Origin: Akkermansia sp.
Lineage (GTDB): Bacteria; Verrucomicrobiota; Verrucomicrobiia; Verrucomicrobiales; Akkermansiaceae
Direction of reading: 5' to 3'
DNA: 35,970 nucleotides
Assembly: GCA_017472085.1 (NCBI GenBank)
Contig: JAFUQZ010000044.1
Span: 1 to 35,970 of the forward strand
Made by a program: the position numbers and the translations under genes. The notes beneath the pieces were generated by a model. It was not told the DNA's origin. It saw nothing but the letters and a program-made list of their open reading frames with translations, and did no database searches. Shown here piece by piece: positions 24,716 to 34,405 of this stretch. Numbering within the stretch: the stretch's first letter is position 1; each line of letters opens with the position of its first letter.

Positions 24716-27583
24716 TTATTTGAAAATCACTTCGTTCACGAAAGAATGAGGTTTCTGCGGGTGGGTGATGCGCACTTCCTTTGCACCGGGGGTGAGCTTG
24801 TAGCGCCGCACGTGCTCACCTTCTGTGGTGAGGGTGGCGTTGGTGATATCGCAGCGCACGTTGCCCATGGTGATGAGTTCCGTGGTGTTCTCCGGGACGG
24901 GCATGGTGATATCCAGCGGAGCCTTGGCGCAGAAATAGGTGGTGGCGATATCCGCATCGCTGATGCAGCGGGGATCCGTGGCCTGGGCTTCTGCCGTGGT
25001 GCCGATGCGGAACAGGGTAATCTTGATGTCCTGCGCCTTGTCGCTCGTGTTGGTCAGGCAGAGAGAGGTGACGCGCTCCTCCGGCAGTTCATCCTTTTTC
25101 ATGTACAGACGGTTGTTCACGAGCTGTTTCTGCAGTTTGATTTCCTTGCCGGATTCCAGGGTGAGGATGATGTCTGCCCATTGGTTGACGGATGGGTTTT
25201 CGACATTGATTTCCAGCCACTCCGGGCGGAGCGGGTGAGGAAGCTCCAGCGAGATGCCTTCTCCCGGGTGGATGGGGAAGAACTCCATGATGCGGTTGAT
25301 GCCGATGTCGTCCGTATTGCTGTAGGCGGTGAAGTTGCGTCCTGCTACGGTGCTGGAGACATAGGGCGGCAGGGTGCGGTTGACCGCAAAATCACAGATG
25401 GAGAGCCAGTTGTTCCGGGCGCGGGTGATGCGGAAGCGCACGTAGCGGGCGCGCAGGGGGGAGTCTGAGCAATCCACGATGGCCATGTTGCCGTGCTGCG
25501 GACGCCCGACTGACTGCCACGCTGTGCCGTCATCAGATATTTCAAACTGTATTTCTGCGGGGTAGTCATTGTGCCTGGAGCCGCCCATGATCAGGCTGAT
25601 ATTGTTGATGCTGATGGGGGAACCGTGGTCCAGGCAGTACCACTGACCTTCCTGCTGCCGAGCATTGTTGGACCAGAAGGTGTCCGGCCGGCCGTCCATG
25701 ATTTTTGCGGCATCGGTAGCGGGGTCGCCGATGGAGGCTGAGAACTTGGGAACCGGGCGGCGCTGCCCGGAGAGGTCTGCGTATACGCGGGCGTTCATGT
25801 AGGCAAATGCGGCGTTGAGAACGGGTGTCATGGCGTAGGCTGCTACTTCCACGTCATCTACCTGACGCACGCCCTGCGCTGACCATTCTCCGCGGGTGAC
25901 GGAGCGCATGTCGTAGAGGGCGTTCACGGTGTCGTAGAAGTAGTGGAAGAGGTACTCGTCCTCTGTGTTGAACGCTGTCATGATGGAGGCGCCGGCCACA
26001 CCGACCAGTTCGAACTGATCCAGCCAGGGACGTATTTCCTCGCACAGTCCGGCAACGGGGTTGCGGGTGTGCTTGAGCTCGCGCGCGGCGCTGACCATGC
26101 GGTCAAACTCCAGCCGGAGCAGCTGGACGTCCTTTCGGTTCGGATTCCCCTCATGAATGCTGTTGATGAAGGAGTTTGCGGTTTCTACGATGTGGGAGGA
26201 TTCCTCTCTGAAATAGCCGTGCGCGTTGGGCAGCAGGTAGGAGTTGTGAGAGCAGAGCACTTTCATGGCCTCGCTGTGCCGCGGATAGAGTCGGCGCATG
26301 CCAGCCTCCCAGGTGGTGACGGACTCAAAGTCCTCGATGTTCCAGGTGTAATTGGCCACGCCGAAAAGACCCACTTTACTGGCTTCTGCATGTTCCATGG
26401 GGTTGGCAACAAAGCCGCTCATCTGGTTCTTCATGTCCGTATGCGTATCCAGACCATAGGTGCGGCCCAGGGAAAGGCGGCTGCGCTTGAAGTCGTTGCA
26501 GGGCCAGTTCCACCAGATGAATGTGGGGCGTTGGACGTGTTGGTTGACCCAGCGCTGTCCCTCCAGGGTGATATCGTGGACAACGGTGTTTCCCGTCCAC
26601 ATGACGGGGATGCTCTTGTCCAGCCCGGAACCAAGTGTTTGCAGGAAGTTCTCATTGGCCCAGCTGCGGTTATAGCCGGTGGGACACATGATGAGGGTCT
26701 GGTTCACATCCGGGTGTTTGCGGATGAAATTCTCCAGAATATAGTTGGTGAGCTGGACCTGACGCTCAGCCTTGCCGATTTCGCCGCTGGAGTCATCCAC
26801 CAGCACGCCGAAGTCGCGCACGCCCAAATCGTACATCTGGCGGAGTTTGTCGCAGAGGGCATCCAGCTGATTCTTGCCGCCGTTATCGTTCCAATTGACG
26901 GTGTTGGCGGGGTGAATGGCCCAGACGAAGCGCACGTGGTGGCGGCGGGCGTAGCGCGCCAGTTCGGCCAGCTCAGCCGCTTTTTCGGCGGGGTAGGGGC
27001 GGTAGCAGCCGCTGCCGTGGTGGTAGGGGTCATCCTTGGGGGCGTAGATGTAGGTGTTGAGCTTGTTTCGCCCCATGAAGCGGAAGATGGAGCAGCGGGA
27101 TTCAAAGCTCCAGGGGGCTCCGTAATAGCCCTCCACCACGCCGCGCCAGGGCAAATCCGGCCAGTCAACGATGATGCCCATGGGCAGCTTGCCCAAGCGT
27201 GTGACTTCCCGCAGGCTCTTATCGGCAAAGACATCGTTGTGTGCCAGGGTGGCGTCCTGCACGTTGTAGAGCATCTGGATGATGGTTTGGCGGGCATAGT
27301 ATGCACCGGCTTCATCATTGGCGTAGATGGTCAGTTTGCCCGGGGTGATGTCGATGGCGTAGCCGTCCGGCACATTGGGGAGGCGTTTCCACATGGGGCT
27401 TGTGTCCCCGGTGCTGCGCATGATGACCCGTACTTCTTTTACCTCTGTGGTAACGGAACGGGCACCGTTGTGCTGTGGGGTGGGATAGATGACAACGGCA
27501 TCTGCGGTCTGGAAGGCGGCAGACACCAGCGCAAGCGCTGAACAGAAAAGACTTCCCAACAGGGATGTGGAGCGAAGTTTCAT
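24716..27583 (-). CDS. Secreted GH84 beta-N-acetylhexosaminidase with discoidin-like domain
   Basis: A 955-residue exported glycosidase that should remove N-acetylglucosamine from glycoproteins or related glycans. The ATG at 27583 is preferred over one at 27661 because it starts a signal peptide (MKLRSTSLLGSLFCSALAL) and lies downstream of a strong promoter. Order: signal peptide, an N-terminal GH20b-like domain (about 28-130, with AGAYYARQTI), the GH84 barrel beginning with GVVEGYYGAPWSFESR and carrying the paired catalytic aspartates D263-D264 in VLVDDSSGE, a helical region, then an F5/8 type C (CBM32-like) domain with MDGRPDTFWSNN and GQWYCLDHG, and a C-terminal beta-rich part. The substrate-assisted aspartate pair is intact. 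Mucin or host O-glycans are the probable target. Confidence 0.92.
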   Translation of the reverse strand: MKLRSTSLLGSLFCSALALVSAAFQTADAVVIYPTPQHNGARSVTTEVKEVRVIMRSTGDTSPMWKRLPNVPDGYAIDITPGKLTIYANDEAGAYYARQTIIQMLYNVQDATLAHNDVFADKSLREVTRLGKLPMGIIVDWPDLPWRGVVEGYYGAPWSFESRCSIFRFMGRNKLNTYIYAPKDDPYHHGSGCYRPYPAEKAAELAELARYARRHHVRFVWAIHPANTVNWNDNGGKNQLDALCDKLRQMYDLGVRDFGVLVDDSSGEIGKAERQVQLTNYILENFIRKHPDVNQTLIMCPTGYNRSWANENFLQTLGSGLDKSIPVMWTGNTVVHDITLEGQRWVNQHVQRPTFIWWNWPCNDFKRSRLSLGRTYGLDTHTDMKNQMSGFVANPMEHAEASKVGLFGVANYTWNIEDFESVTTWEAGMRRLYPRHSEAMKVLCSHNSYLLPNAHGYFREESSHIVETANSFINSIHEGNPNRKDVQLLRLEFDRMVSAARELKHTRNPVAGLCEEIRPWLDQFELVGVAGASIMTAFNTEDEYLFHYFYDTVNALYDMRSVTRGEWSAQGVRQVDDVEVAAYAMTPVLNAAFAYMNARVYADLSGQRRPVPKFSASIGDPATDAAKIMDGRPDTFWSNNARQQEGQWYCLDHGSPISINNISLIMGGSRHNDYPAEIQFEISDDGTAWQSVGRPQHGNMAIVDCSDSPLRARYVRFRITRARNNWLSICDFAVNRTLPPYVSSTVAGRNFTAYSNTDDIGINRIMEFFPIHPGEGISLELPHPLRPEWLEINVENPSVNQWADIILTLESGKEIKLQKQLVNNRLYMKKDELPEERVTSLCLTNTSDKAQDIKITLFRIGTTAEAQATDPRCISDADIATTYFCAKAPLDITMPVPENTTELITMGNVRCDITNATLTTEGEHVRRYKLTPGAKEVRITHPQKPHSFVNEVIFK

Positions 27584-27637
27584 ATATGGTTCGGTCTGTA
27601 AGAGAGAGCAGAGAACAGGGGGTCTCCTTAGTCCCGC

Positions 27638-27666
27638 ATTATACTGGACTCGCGGCGGCAAGGCAA
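27638..27666 (-). promoter_or_regulatory. Promoter of the GH84 gene
   Basis: On the minus strand TTGCCT (27661-27666), a 17-nt spacer and a consensus TATAAT (27638-27643). The expected start of transcription near 27631 leaves a leader of about 48 nt and supports the ATG at 27583. It separates this gene from the recO operon just upstream. Confidence 0.85.
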
Positions 27667-27694
27667 GTCGGAAAGTCTCTGTTCTGTCTGAAAA

Positions 27695-28240
27695 TCAGTC
27701 TTGGGATTTCTTCAGCGCTTCCAGCAGCTTGGCACGGCCTGCCGGGAGGTGCTGGAAGTGGCGCTGCATGCAATGGTGGGCAGTCTGTTCCGGGCTGTAG
27801 ATGCCGTGCAGGGTGGCAAGCCGTTTTTCAAAATGGTGCAGGATGGCAACGCTTGGCCGGTGCTCTGCCACGTAATCAAAAGCCCCGGAGATGAGCGTGT
27901 GCCAGGACGGGTCGCCGGATTCGTTTTCTACGGTGGCGAGCATCAGGCGTGCCATATAGCTGCAGAGGCGGAGGCGGGTGAGGTTGCTGCGCAGCGCCAG
28001 CCGGGGGCTCATCAATTCGGCGGAGCAGAGGCTGTGCAAATCGCTTCCTCTCGGCGCCGGGCGGTACACGAGCTCGCATTCGTGAAACAAATCCAGGCGG
28101 CCGCTCAGCTCGCTGCCCGGTTTGCGGGCAGTACGGGCAGCGGTGCGGAGGATTCCCCGCTGCGCGGTGCACCAGCACACAATGACTCCGTTTTCTCCCA
28201 AGGGATGGAGCTGCAGGATGGTGCCGATGTCCTTTTCCAT
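27695..28240 (-). CDS. recO: RecO-like DNA repair protein, short form
   Basis: A 181-residue protein resembling RecO, which helps load RecA on single-stranded DNA in the RecFOR pathway. The N-terminal strands fit an OB-fold (TILQLHPLGENGVIVCWCTAQRGILRTAARTARK, given here as the first 40 residues in outline), followed by LDLFHECELVYRP and a helical C-terminal half containing LRLCSYMARLMLATV and LHHFEKRLATLHGI. Known RecO proteins are about 240 residues and many carry a four-Cys zinc site; here the chain is shorter and that site is missing. The start directly follows the stop of the TPR gene with no gap. Identification is from overall pattern, so confidence is moderate. Confidence 0.68.
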   Translation of the reverse strand: MEKDIGTILQLHPLGENGVIVCWCTAQRGILRTAARTARKPGSELSGRLDLFHECELVYRPAPRGSDLHSLCSAELMSPRLALRSNLTRLRLCSYMARLMLATVENESGDPSWHTLISGAFDYVAEHRPSVAILHHFEKRLATLHGIYSPEQTAHHCMQRHFQHLPAGRAKLLEALKKSQD

Positions 28241-28975
28241 TTATCGGTTTCCCGTCAGATACTTTTCCTCCAGCCCGGAGGCCTGAATGGCGCGCAGGTA
28301 GGGCAGGGTGGCGTTTCCCTTGGCGTAGATGGTATCGGCCGCCTGTATGTCCTGCCGTGCCTGATTACGGTTGCCGCGGCTGATATGGAGGGCTGCCTGG
28401 CTGTAATAGTATAGCGGGGTATCAGAGAGCGGCGTCAGGTGGCTGACGAGTTTTCCGGCTTCTTTCCGTTCTCCCAGCATGAGGTGGCAGAGGAACATGC
28501 GGAAGGTGAGGATATCCACCAGGGGCTGAGAGACGGGGTCGGGCAGGGAATCAATGATGGAGCGAAGCCCCTCGATGCACTGCCGGTATTCGCCTTTGGC
28601 CATGTGGAGGTTGGCGATGTTCATGACGGTTGTTTCGTCATGGGGTAATTCCTTTTGCGCCTTGGTGAGTTCCTGCTCTGCTTCCTCCAGTTTTTTCTGG
28701 GCGATGAGGCAGACGGCCCGGAGATTCCAGACATGGGGGTTTTTGTTGTATATCAGCTCGCATTCCTCCAGATGGGTATAGCAGATGACCCAGTCGCCGG
28801 TGGCGTAGGCGATTTTGGCCTGACGAAAGAGCTCGATGTATGCTGCCCGTGCTTCCTTGGGCAGGTTGGAAAAATCTGCCAGCCATTTGGCAACCGGAGT
28901 CGTTTGCTGCTGCTGGGCAGCAAGGGGCAAAGAAAGGGTGAACAGACCCAATAATCCCGTCAGTAGAAATCTCAT
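28241..28975 (-). CDS. Exported TPR-repeat protein
   Basis: A 244-residue protein with a signal peptide (MRFLLTGLLGLFTLSLPLAA) and tandem helical repeats of TPR type, for example AYIELFRQAKIAYATGDWVI, HVWNLRAVCLIAQKKLEEAE and TVMNIANLHMAKGEYRQCIE. TPR domains bind other proteins, so a scaffold or assembly role in the periplasm is likely; the partner is unknown. The start overlaps the end of dxs by 4 bp, and its stop directly abuts recO. The signal peptide could be an N-terminal anchor if it is not cleaved. Confidence 0.82.
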   Translation of the reverse strand: MRFLLTGLLGLFTLSLPLAAQQQQTTPVAKWLADFSNLPKEARAAYIELFRQAKIAYATGDWVICYTHLEECELIYNKNPHVWNLRAVCLIAQKKLEEAEQELTKAQKELPHDETTVMNIANLHMAKGEYRQCIEGLRSIIDSLPDPVSQPLVDILTFRMFLCHLMLGERKEAGKLVSHLTPLSDTPLYYYSQAALHISRGNRNQARQDIQAADTIYAKGNATLPYLRAIQASGLEEKYLTGNR

Positions 28976-30861
28976 GCCTGATATTGCGTCAGAATGGTTT
29001 GTGTGATGGCTGAGGAGGTGAGTCGGTGTTTTTCCCGAAGCTGGGAATCCTTGCCGTGCTCGATGAATTCATTCGGCCATCCGATGCGCAGAACGGGTGT
29101 GCGGAGCCCATGCTCATTGAGCAGCTCCATGACGGCGGAGCCGAAGCCGCCGACGATGGTGTGGTCCTCCATCGTGACGAGCAGTCGGCATGTGCCGGCC
29201 ACTTGCAGCAGGAGCGCCTCGTCCAGCGGGCAGATGAACCGCGCATTGATATGGCCGCAGGAGATACCCCGGGATTGAAGCTGTTCCCGAACTTTCCGGG
29301 CTGTGGCATTCATGTTCCCGAGCGCCAGAAGGACGATATCCCCGCCTTCGGCCAGAACTTCTGCCTTGCCAATGGGAAGTTGTCTGGGGGCCTCCGGCAT
29401 ACGGACGCCCTCTGCCGCGCCTCTCGGGTAGCGAATGGCGCTGGGGCAGGAGTTGATGCCGTTCATGGTGCTGAGCATGTCTGCCAGCTCGGCCTCATCC
29501 TTGGGCTGCATCATGATGAGATTGGGGATGGCTCGCATCATGGCAATGTCGTATAAGCCATGGTGCGTGGGCCCATCGTCCGGGGAAAGCCCCGCTCTAT
29601 CCATGCAGAAACGCACAGGCAGATTCTGCAATGCTGCATCGTGCTGAATCATATCGATGCAGCGCTGCATGAACGTGGAGTATACGGCCAGATAGGGTTT
29701 GAATCCCTGTGTGGCCAGACCGCAGGCAAAGAGCGAGGCGTGCTCCTCTGCAATCCCGACATCGAAGAAGCGTTTGGGGAACTGAGCCCGGAAAATATCC
29801 AGTTTTGTACCGGAGGGCATGGCGGCGGTGATGGCGGTGATGGCCGGGTCGTCTGCCGCCATGGCGGTCAGCGCTTTGCCGAATGCTTCGGAGTAGGTGA
29901 TGACGCCTCCGGGGCTGGTGCTGCCGTCATCCACGTTGTATTGTCCGATGCCGTGGAATTTGGTCGGATTGCAGCTGGCCGGTTCATAGCCGCGTCCCTT
30001 TTCTGTGATGACGTGGATGATGGAGGGCGAGGTGTTGCGCGCGGCGATGCGCAGCAGTTTTTCCAGTCGAGCCGTGTCGTGCCCATTCACCGGTCCATAG
30101 TAGGAGAGCCCCAGCTCCTGGAAAAAGCTCAGCGGGGTGATGAGTCCGTGGGCGGCGCGCACCAGTTTCGAGACTTGTTTGCTGGCATTTTGTCCGGCAA
30201 TGCTCTCAATAATCTGCTTGGTCCGGCTGCGCAGCCAGGCATAGGTATCGGTCTCCTGCAGGTGGGCAAAGTAGTTGGAAAGAGCCCCCACATTCTTGTC
30301 GATGCTCCACTCATTGTCATTGAGAATGAGGGTGAACTTGCGGGTGGTGGTCGAGATGCTGTTGAGCCCCTCCAGAGTGGTGCCGCAGGTGAATGCTCCA
30401 TCGCCCACTACCGCTACAACGTGGTAGTCATCATCGGCTAAATCACGGGCTGCGGCCATGCCGAGCGCGGCAGAGAGCGCCGTTCCGGCGTGACCGGCTC
30501 CGTATGCATCATGCTCCGATTCGCTCCGTTTGCAGAAGCCGGAAATACCCTGAAACTGTCGGAGTGTTCCGAATTTCTCCTGACGCCCGGTCAGAAGTTT
30601 GTGGACATAGCACTGGTGTGATACATCGAAGAGAATCTTGTCCCTCGGGGTGGAAAAGACGCGGTGCAGGGCGATGCTGAGCTCAACGATTCCCAGATTC
30701 GGCGCCAGGTGTCCGCCGGTTTTCGCCAGCGTGGTGATGAGAAGCTGCCGGATATCACTTGCCAGTTGGGGCAGTTGCTCGGCAGACAGCGCTTTTACGT
30801 CGTCCGGGGATTGTATCTGACAGAGTACGGGGTACGGCTCAGATGAGGGAGAAGTCGTCAT
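28972..30861 (-). CDS. dxs: 1-deoxy-D-xylulose-5-phosphate synthase
   Basis: A 629-residue thiamine-diphosphate enzyme that joins pyruvate and glyceraldehyde 3-phosphate, the first step of the MEP route to isoprenoids. The thiamine-diphosphate motif begins GDGAF at 153 and ends NDNEWSIDKNVG; the catalytic and binding regions GHAGTALSAALGMA, DRAGLSPDDGPTHHG and YPRGAAEGV are all present, and the C-terminal transketolase domain is complete. Length equals the family norm. The usual GDGALTGG appears as GDGAFTCG, a mild variation. It overlaps xseB by 23 bp upstream and the TPR gene by 4 bp downstream. Confidence 0.96.
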   Translation of the reverse strand: MTTSPSSEPYPVLCQIQSPDDVKALSAEQLPQLASDIRQLLITTLAKTGGHLAPNLGIVELSIALHRVFSTPRDKILFDVSHQCYVHKLLTGRQEKFGTLRQFQGISGFCKRSESEHDAYGAGHAGTALSAALGMAAARDLADDDYHVVAVVGDGAFTCGTTLEGLNSISTTTRKFTLILNDNEWSIDKNVGALSNYFAHLQETDTYAWLRSRTKQIIESIAGQNASKQVSKLVRAAHGLITPLSFFQELGLSYYGPVNGHDTARLEKLLRIAARNTSPSIIHVITEKGRGYEPASCNPTKFHGIGQYNVDDGSTSPGGVITYSEAFGKALTAMAADDPAITAITAAMPSGTKLDIFRAQFPKRFFDVGIAEEHASLFACGLATQGFKPYLAVYSTFMQRCIDMIQHDAALQNLPVRFCMDRAGLSPDDGPTHHGLYDIAMMRAIPNLIMMQPKDEAELADMLSTMNGINSCPSAIRYPRGAAEGVRMPEAPRQLPIGKAEVLAEGGDIVLLALGNMNATARKVREQLQSRGISCGHINARFICPLDEALLLQVAGTCRLLVTMEDHTIVGGFGSAVMELLNEHGLRTPVLRIGWPNEFIEHGKDSQLREKHRLTSSAITQTILTQYQA

Positions 30862-31105
30862 TATTCCGGAGGGAAGAGGTGGATGGCGTCTGGGATTCAG
30901 ATTCGGAATTTTCCAGTTGTTGAATGCGAAGTTCTGCTTCTTTCAGGATGCTACGGCTGTCGCGGATGAGTTTTAAGCCTTCCTCCGTGAGGGTTATCAT
31001 CTCTTCCAACCCGGTTTCCGGATGATCCATGCGAGAGACAATCTCTTCGAGCCGCGCCGTGGCTTGCTCAAAGCTGAGAGGATTTTTTTTGCTGCGTACT
31101 GCCAT
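30839..31105 (-). CDS. xseB: Exodeoxyribonuclease VII small subunit
   Basis: An 88-residue protein with the small-subunit signature: LSFEQATARLEEIVSRMDHPETGLEEMITLTEEGLKLI in outline, then a helix ending ILKEAELRIQQLE. This subunit binds XseA to form exonuclease VII, which degrades single-stranded DNA. The open frame runs further upstream, but the ATG at 31105 begins MAVRSKKNPL, the usual start of the family. The C-terminal 20 residues are acidic and serine-rich. XseA is not in the window. It overlaps dxs by 23 bp; xseB next to isoprenoid genes is common in bacteria. Confidence 0.9.
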   Translation of the reverse strand: MAVRSKKNPLSFEQATARLEEIVSRMDHPETGLEEMITLTEEGLKLIRDSRSILKEAELRIQQLENSESESQTPSTSSLRNNDDFSLI

Positions 31106-31130
31106 GGTCGGAAGGAGGGAAAAGAGGAGG

Positions 31131-32981
31131 TTATTTGACTGCGTCCCGGCTGTAATACACCATTTCTGCGCCCAGCAGGAACTTTCTGTGGGGGAACTGG
31201 CCCTGAGACGAAACCAGACTGGCGAGCGGTCGGGCATTCTTCTGACGGTCGCCGTGATTGTTGAACAACTCTGCCAGAGCCAGATTGTGTTTGGGCACGA
31301 TTTGCAGGATTTTGCCTTCCAGCGCCAGCGGTGCAAATTCGCCTGCGTTGCTGATGACGCCGCCTATTCCTCCTCTCTGCATGGAGTGGGAAGAGGGGGT
31401 AATCAGGAAGCCCTGAACGCCCAGGCCAGCGCGCTTGAATACGGGTTCCAGGTCATCGGTATAACTGCTGACCCGGGTGGGCAACCACAGTGCCTTGCGG
31501 TCTGCATACCAGGCAACGGCCCACGGCTGGTCTGTCACAATGATGTCCCGGGGATTGGTGATGTCGTGCAATTCTCCGTTGAGCTTGTTCGGATAATAGG
31601 GCGGGAACTGGGGAATGCCCCGGGCACTGGTGATAACACCAATTTGCAGCTCGCGGGGAAATTCAAACAGGAACTTGCCGGATGATATCAGGAATATGGC
31701 GGCTATGGCCAGACTTCTGATAGTTACGAAGTTCTCTCCGATTTGAAGTCTTGCCAGGAAAATGAATACCAGAGAAATGCCATAGGCTGCGAAGAATGGG
31801 GTGAAAATGACAGAAATCTGGCACACGCCCATGACGGAAGTCTCTCCGAACAGCGCCATGCCGGCACAGGAGCAGAGCCAGCAGCTGAATATGAGCCATT
31901 TAAGACCGTTTGTAACCGGATTGCGGTAGCGGTTGAACAGAGAAAGCAGGAAGAAGGGCGTGACGATGATGGAGCCCATGTGCGCATAGATGGTGCTGCT
32001 CTGGGAGAATGTGGCTCCCAGCAGACGCAGGAAGAAATTAGTGCTGTCCACGTTGAAGCCGAACTCATCGGTAGAGCGCATCATGCGCCCCATGTCACCA
32101 ACGCCGAAGCCACCATAGAACGCCTGCTGGAAAGCAGTGCCTATGCCGCCGCCGGGGGACAGCAGAATAGAGCAGGGAATCAGGACAAGGATTATTCCCA
32201 TTGCAACGCCTACAATGGCGTATAAGCCCTTGGGCCGGAAGTACAGCGCGGTGAATACGATGAGTCCCAGCATACACCATGCGCTGATTCGGCTCGTGTG
32301 GCACATGATAACGGCCAGAACAAAGGCAAGGATGTTGTAGATGAAAACCTGCCTGTCCTTATTGTGCATATCGGCACGAATGGCAGCATATACGCATGCG
32401 GCAATACCGATGAACAGGCACATCAACATCGGTTGCGCCAGCCCGCTGACGGCAAAATCCAGCAGCAGCTGGCTGAATCCCATGAGAAGAACAACGGTCG
32501 CGGCAAGAACTTCATCAAACAACTTTCGCAGAAGAATGTAACTGAGAACCAGCGCCAGCATGAAGAACACGGTGCTGACGGAGGCGATGACCCGGTCGCC
32601 GTCATAGACCATCTCCTGATCCGGAACCATGCGTTTTTCGTTAAAGTGATGATACCCCGTCGCGCGGATGGCTGCGGACAGAATCATCGGGTGTATGGGG
32701 CCGTATGCTGTAGCCTGATAGTCGTTGAAATCGAGCCCTGTTTCAGATTCCTGACTTCTGACCCGGACGTCATACGGGGCCAGATTTTTGGTCGTCATTC
32801 CTTCGCCTCGGGCCATCTGTCGGGCAATCTGAGCCTGATCCATGGCCTCGGGCCTGTCCAGTCCGCGGAACGTGAAAAAGAGCTGGGTGAAGCAGAGCAG
32901 GGAAAGCGCTACCCCCAGCAGCAACCGAATCACCAGGAATACGTTGGTTCGTGAGACGATGGAATTGTCGTTGTTGTCCAT
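31131..32981 (-). CDS. Polytopic membrane protein, GT-C glycosyltransferase-like
   Basis: A 616-residue integral membrane protein with about 10-12 hydrophobic segments. Its shape is like that of the GT-C (ArnT/PMT) fold: one N-terminal helix, then a first periplasmic loop with acidic residues (RPEAMDQAQIARQMARGEGMTT), where those enzymes have the catalytic Asp or Glu, many helices, and a C-terminal soluble domain (from about 460) without membrane segments. Such enzymes move a sugar from a polyprenyl phosphate carrier to lipid or protein. The named family is uncertain. It starts 9 bp after the response-regulator stop, so the two are co-transcribed. The link to dxs, which supplies isoprenoid carriers, is suggestive only. 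Confidence 0.6.
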   Translation of the reverse strand: MDNNDNSIVSRTNVFLVIRLLLGVALSLLCFTQLFFTFRGLDRPEAMDQAQIARQMARGEGMTTKNLAPYDVRVRSQESETGLDFNDYQATAYGPIHPMILSAAIRATGYHHFNEKRMVPDQEMVYDGDRVIASVSTVFFMLALVLSYILLRKLFDEVLAATVVLLMGFSQLLLDFAVSGLAQPMLMCLFIGIAACVYAAIRADMHNKDRQVFIYNILAFVLAVIMCHTSRISAWCMLGLIVFTALYFRPKGLYAIVGVAMGIILVLIPCSILLSPGGGIGTAFQQAFYGGFGVGDMGRMMRSTDEFGFNVDSTNFFLRLLGATFSQSSTIYAHMGSIIVTPFFLLSLFNRYRNPVTNGLKWLIFSCWLCSCAGMALFGETSVMGVCQISVIFTPFFAAYGISLVFIFLARLQIGENFVTIRSLAIAAIFLISSGKFLFEFPRELQIGVITSARGIPQFPPYYPNKLNGELHDITNPRDIIVTDQPWAVAWYADRKALWLPTRVSSYTDDLEPVFKRAGLGVQGFLITPSSHSMQRGGIGGVISNAGEFAPLALEGKILQIVPKHNLALAELFNNHGDRQKNARPLASLVSSQGQFPHRKFLLGAEMVYYSRDAVK

Positions 32982-32990
32982 AATTGATTG

Positions 32991-34385
32991 TCAGAGATAT
33001 TGTTGAAAGTCCTGAGGCGCTTCGGCCATTTTACGCTGGAGAGTGCGGCGGTTGATTCCCAGAATTTCCGCAGCCGCAGAGCGGTTGCCCCCAGTGCGCT
33101 TGAGTGCGAGGAGGATGACCTGCCGCTCCACGTATTGTAAATTAAGAGAGGGCAGGCTTTCAAGCTCAAAGTACGTTATCGACTGAGGATTTTGCGTGAT
33201 TGGCGCAATTTTGGGCTGATTTGCCAGATATTCGGGCAAGTCGGCAAGGGTGATTTCTACGCCGTTGCTCATGACAACGCCGTGTTCAACGGCGGTTCGG
33301 AGCTGCCGGACATTGCCCGGCCAGTTGAAATCTCGCATCCGCTCCAGAGCCTCTCGGGTGAATGTCATCGTTCCCCGGTTATTTTCTGCGCTCAGTTCGC
33401 GGAGAAAGGCATTGGCCATGAGGATGATGTCACCATGACGCTCGCGGAGAGGGGGCAGCGTCAGCGTGACTACATTGAGCCGCTGGAACAAATCCTGCCG
33501 GAAACTCCCGGCTTCGATCATGGAGGCCAGATTTCTGTTGGTGGCGGCAATCACGCGCACATCCACGTGAATCGGCGTGTTGCTGCCCACGCGCTCAATG
33601 CTGCGTTCTGCCAGTACCCGCAGGAGTTTCACCTGTGTGGTGGCATCCATTTCGCCGATTTCATCCAGGAAGAGAGTGCCTCCGTTTGCTTCTTCAAAGC
33701 GTCCGATACGGCGTTGGGTGGCGCCGGTGAAAGCCCCCTTTTCATGGCCGAATAATTCGCTTTCCATGAGTTGGGGAGAGAGCGCGGCACAGTTGACAGC
33801 CACGAACTTGCCGGCCTGTCTGGGAGAAAGGTTGTGGAGGGCCCTCGCCACCAGCTCCTTGCCCGTGCCGGTTTCACCCTCGATGAGCACGGATGCATTG
33901 CTGGGGGCAACGCGGCGGATGCGGTTGAAGATATCCTGCATCTGCGGACTGTCGCCCAGCATGCGGTCCAACCCGGAGTTGGGCTCCAGCCTGTCCGACA
34001 GACGGCGGTTTTCCGATTCCAGACTGCGAACCTGCGTGGCGCGGCGGAGCAACAGTTCCACCTCATCCAGATTCAGCGGTTTGGTCAGGAAATAGTATGC
34101 CCCGTGCTTTTTTGCCTCAGCTGCCGTGCCCGGGCTGCCGTAGGCGGTCATCATGATGCAGAGCGGCGGATTTGATTGACTGCGCGCAACGTCAATCAAA
34201 TCCATACCGCTTTCACCGCCCAGTCTCAAATCCGTGAGCAGGATATCCACCGGCTCACTTTCCATGATGGCCCGTGCGGCTTTACCGTTGGCTGCGGCAA
34301 AGACCTCGTAGCTGTCCTCCAGCGCGGCGCTGAGCACAGTACGCGTGGATTTTTCATCATCCACTATCAGCAGAACGGGCTTCAT
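32991..34385 (-). CDS. NtrC-family sigma54-dependent response regulator
   Basis: A 464-residue transcription activator. The receiver domain (about 1-115) has acidic D9-D10, phosphoacceptor D52 in LLTDLRLGG, a conserved T80 and K102. The AAA+ domain follows: Walker A GETGTGKE near 170-177, GAFTGA at 217-222, which contacts sigma54, and Walker B LFLDEIGEMD from 238. The C-terminal Fis-type helix-turn-helix is GGNRSAAAEILGINRRTLQR. All key residues are present, so it should activate sigma54 promoters when phosphorylated. No histidine kinase is encoded in the window, so the partner is elsewhere. It begins 20 bp after the argC stop and precedes the GT-C-like gene by 9 bp. Confidence 0.93.
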   Translation of the reverse strand: MKPVLLIVDDEKSTRTVLSAALEDSYEVFAAANGKAARAIMESEPVDILLTDLRLGGESGMDLIDVARSQSNPPLCIMMTAYGSPGTAAEAKKHGAYYFLTKPLNLDEVELLLRRATQVRSLESENRRLSDRLEPNSGLDRMLGDSPQMQDIFNRIRRVAPSNASVLIEGETGTGKELVARALHNLSPRQAGKFVAVNCAALSPQLMESELFGHEKGAFTGATQRRIGRFEEANGGTLFLDEIGEMDATTQVKLLRVLAERSIERVGSNTPIHVDVRVIAATNRNLASMIEAGSFRQDLFQRLNVVTLTLPPLRERHGDIILMANAFLRELSAENNRGTMTFTREALERMRDFNWPGNVRQLRTAVEHGVVMSNGVEITLADLPEYLANQPKIAPITQNPQSITYFELESLPSLNLQYVERQVILLALKRTGGNRSAAAEILGINRRTLQRKMAEAPQDFQQYL

Positions 34386-34405
34386 GGTGGTGGGTGAGAG
34401 AAGGG

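Noticed and set aside
25943..27541. Plus-strand frame opposite the GH84 gene
   Set aside because: It is antisense to a gene with intact catalytic motifs and has no signal, start site or domain.
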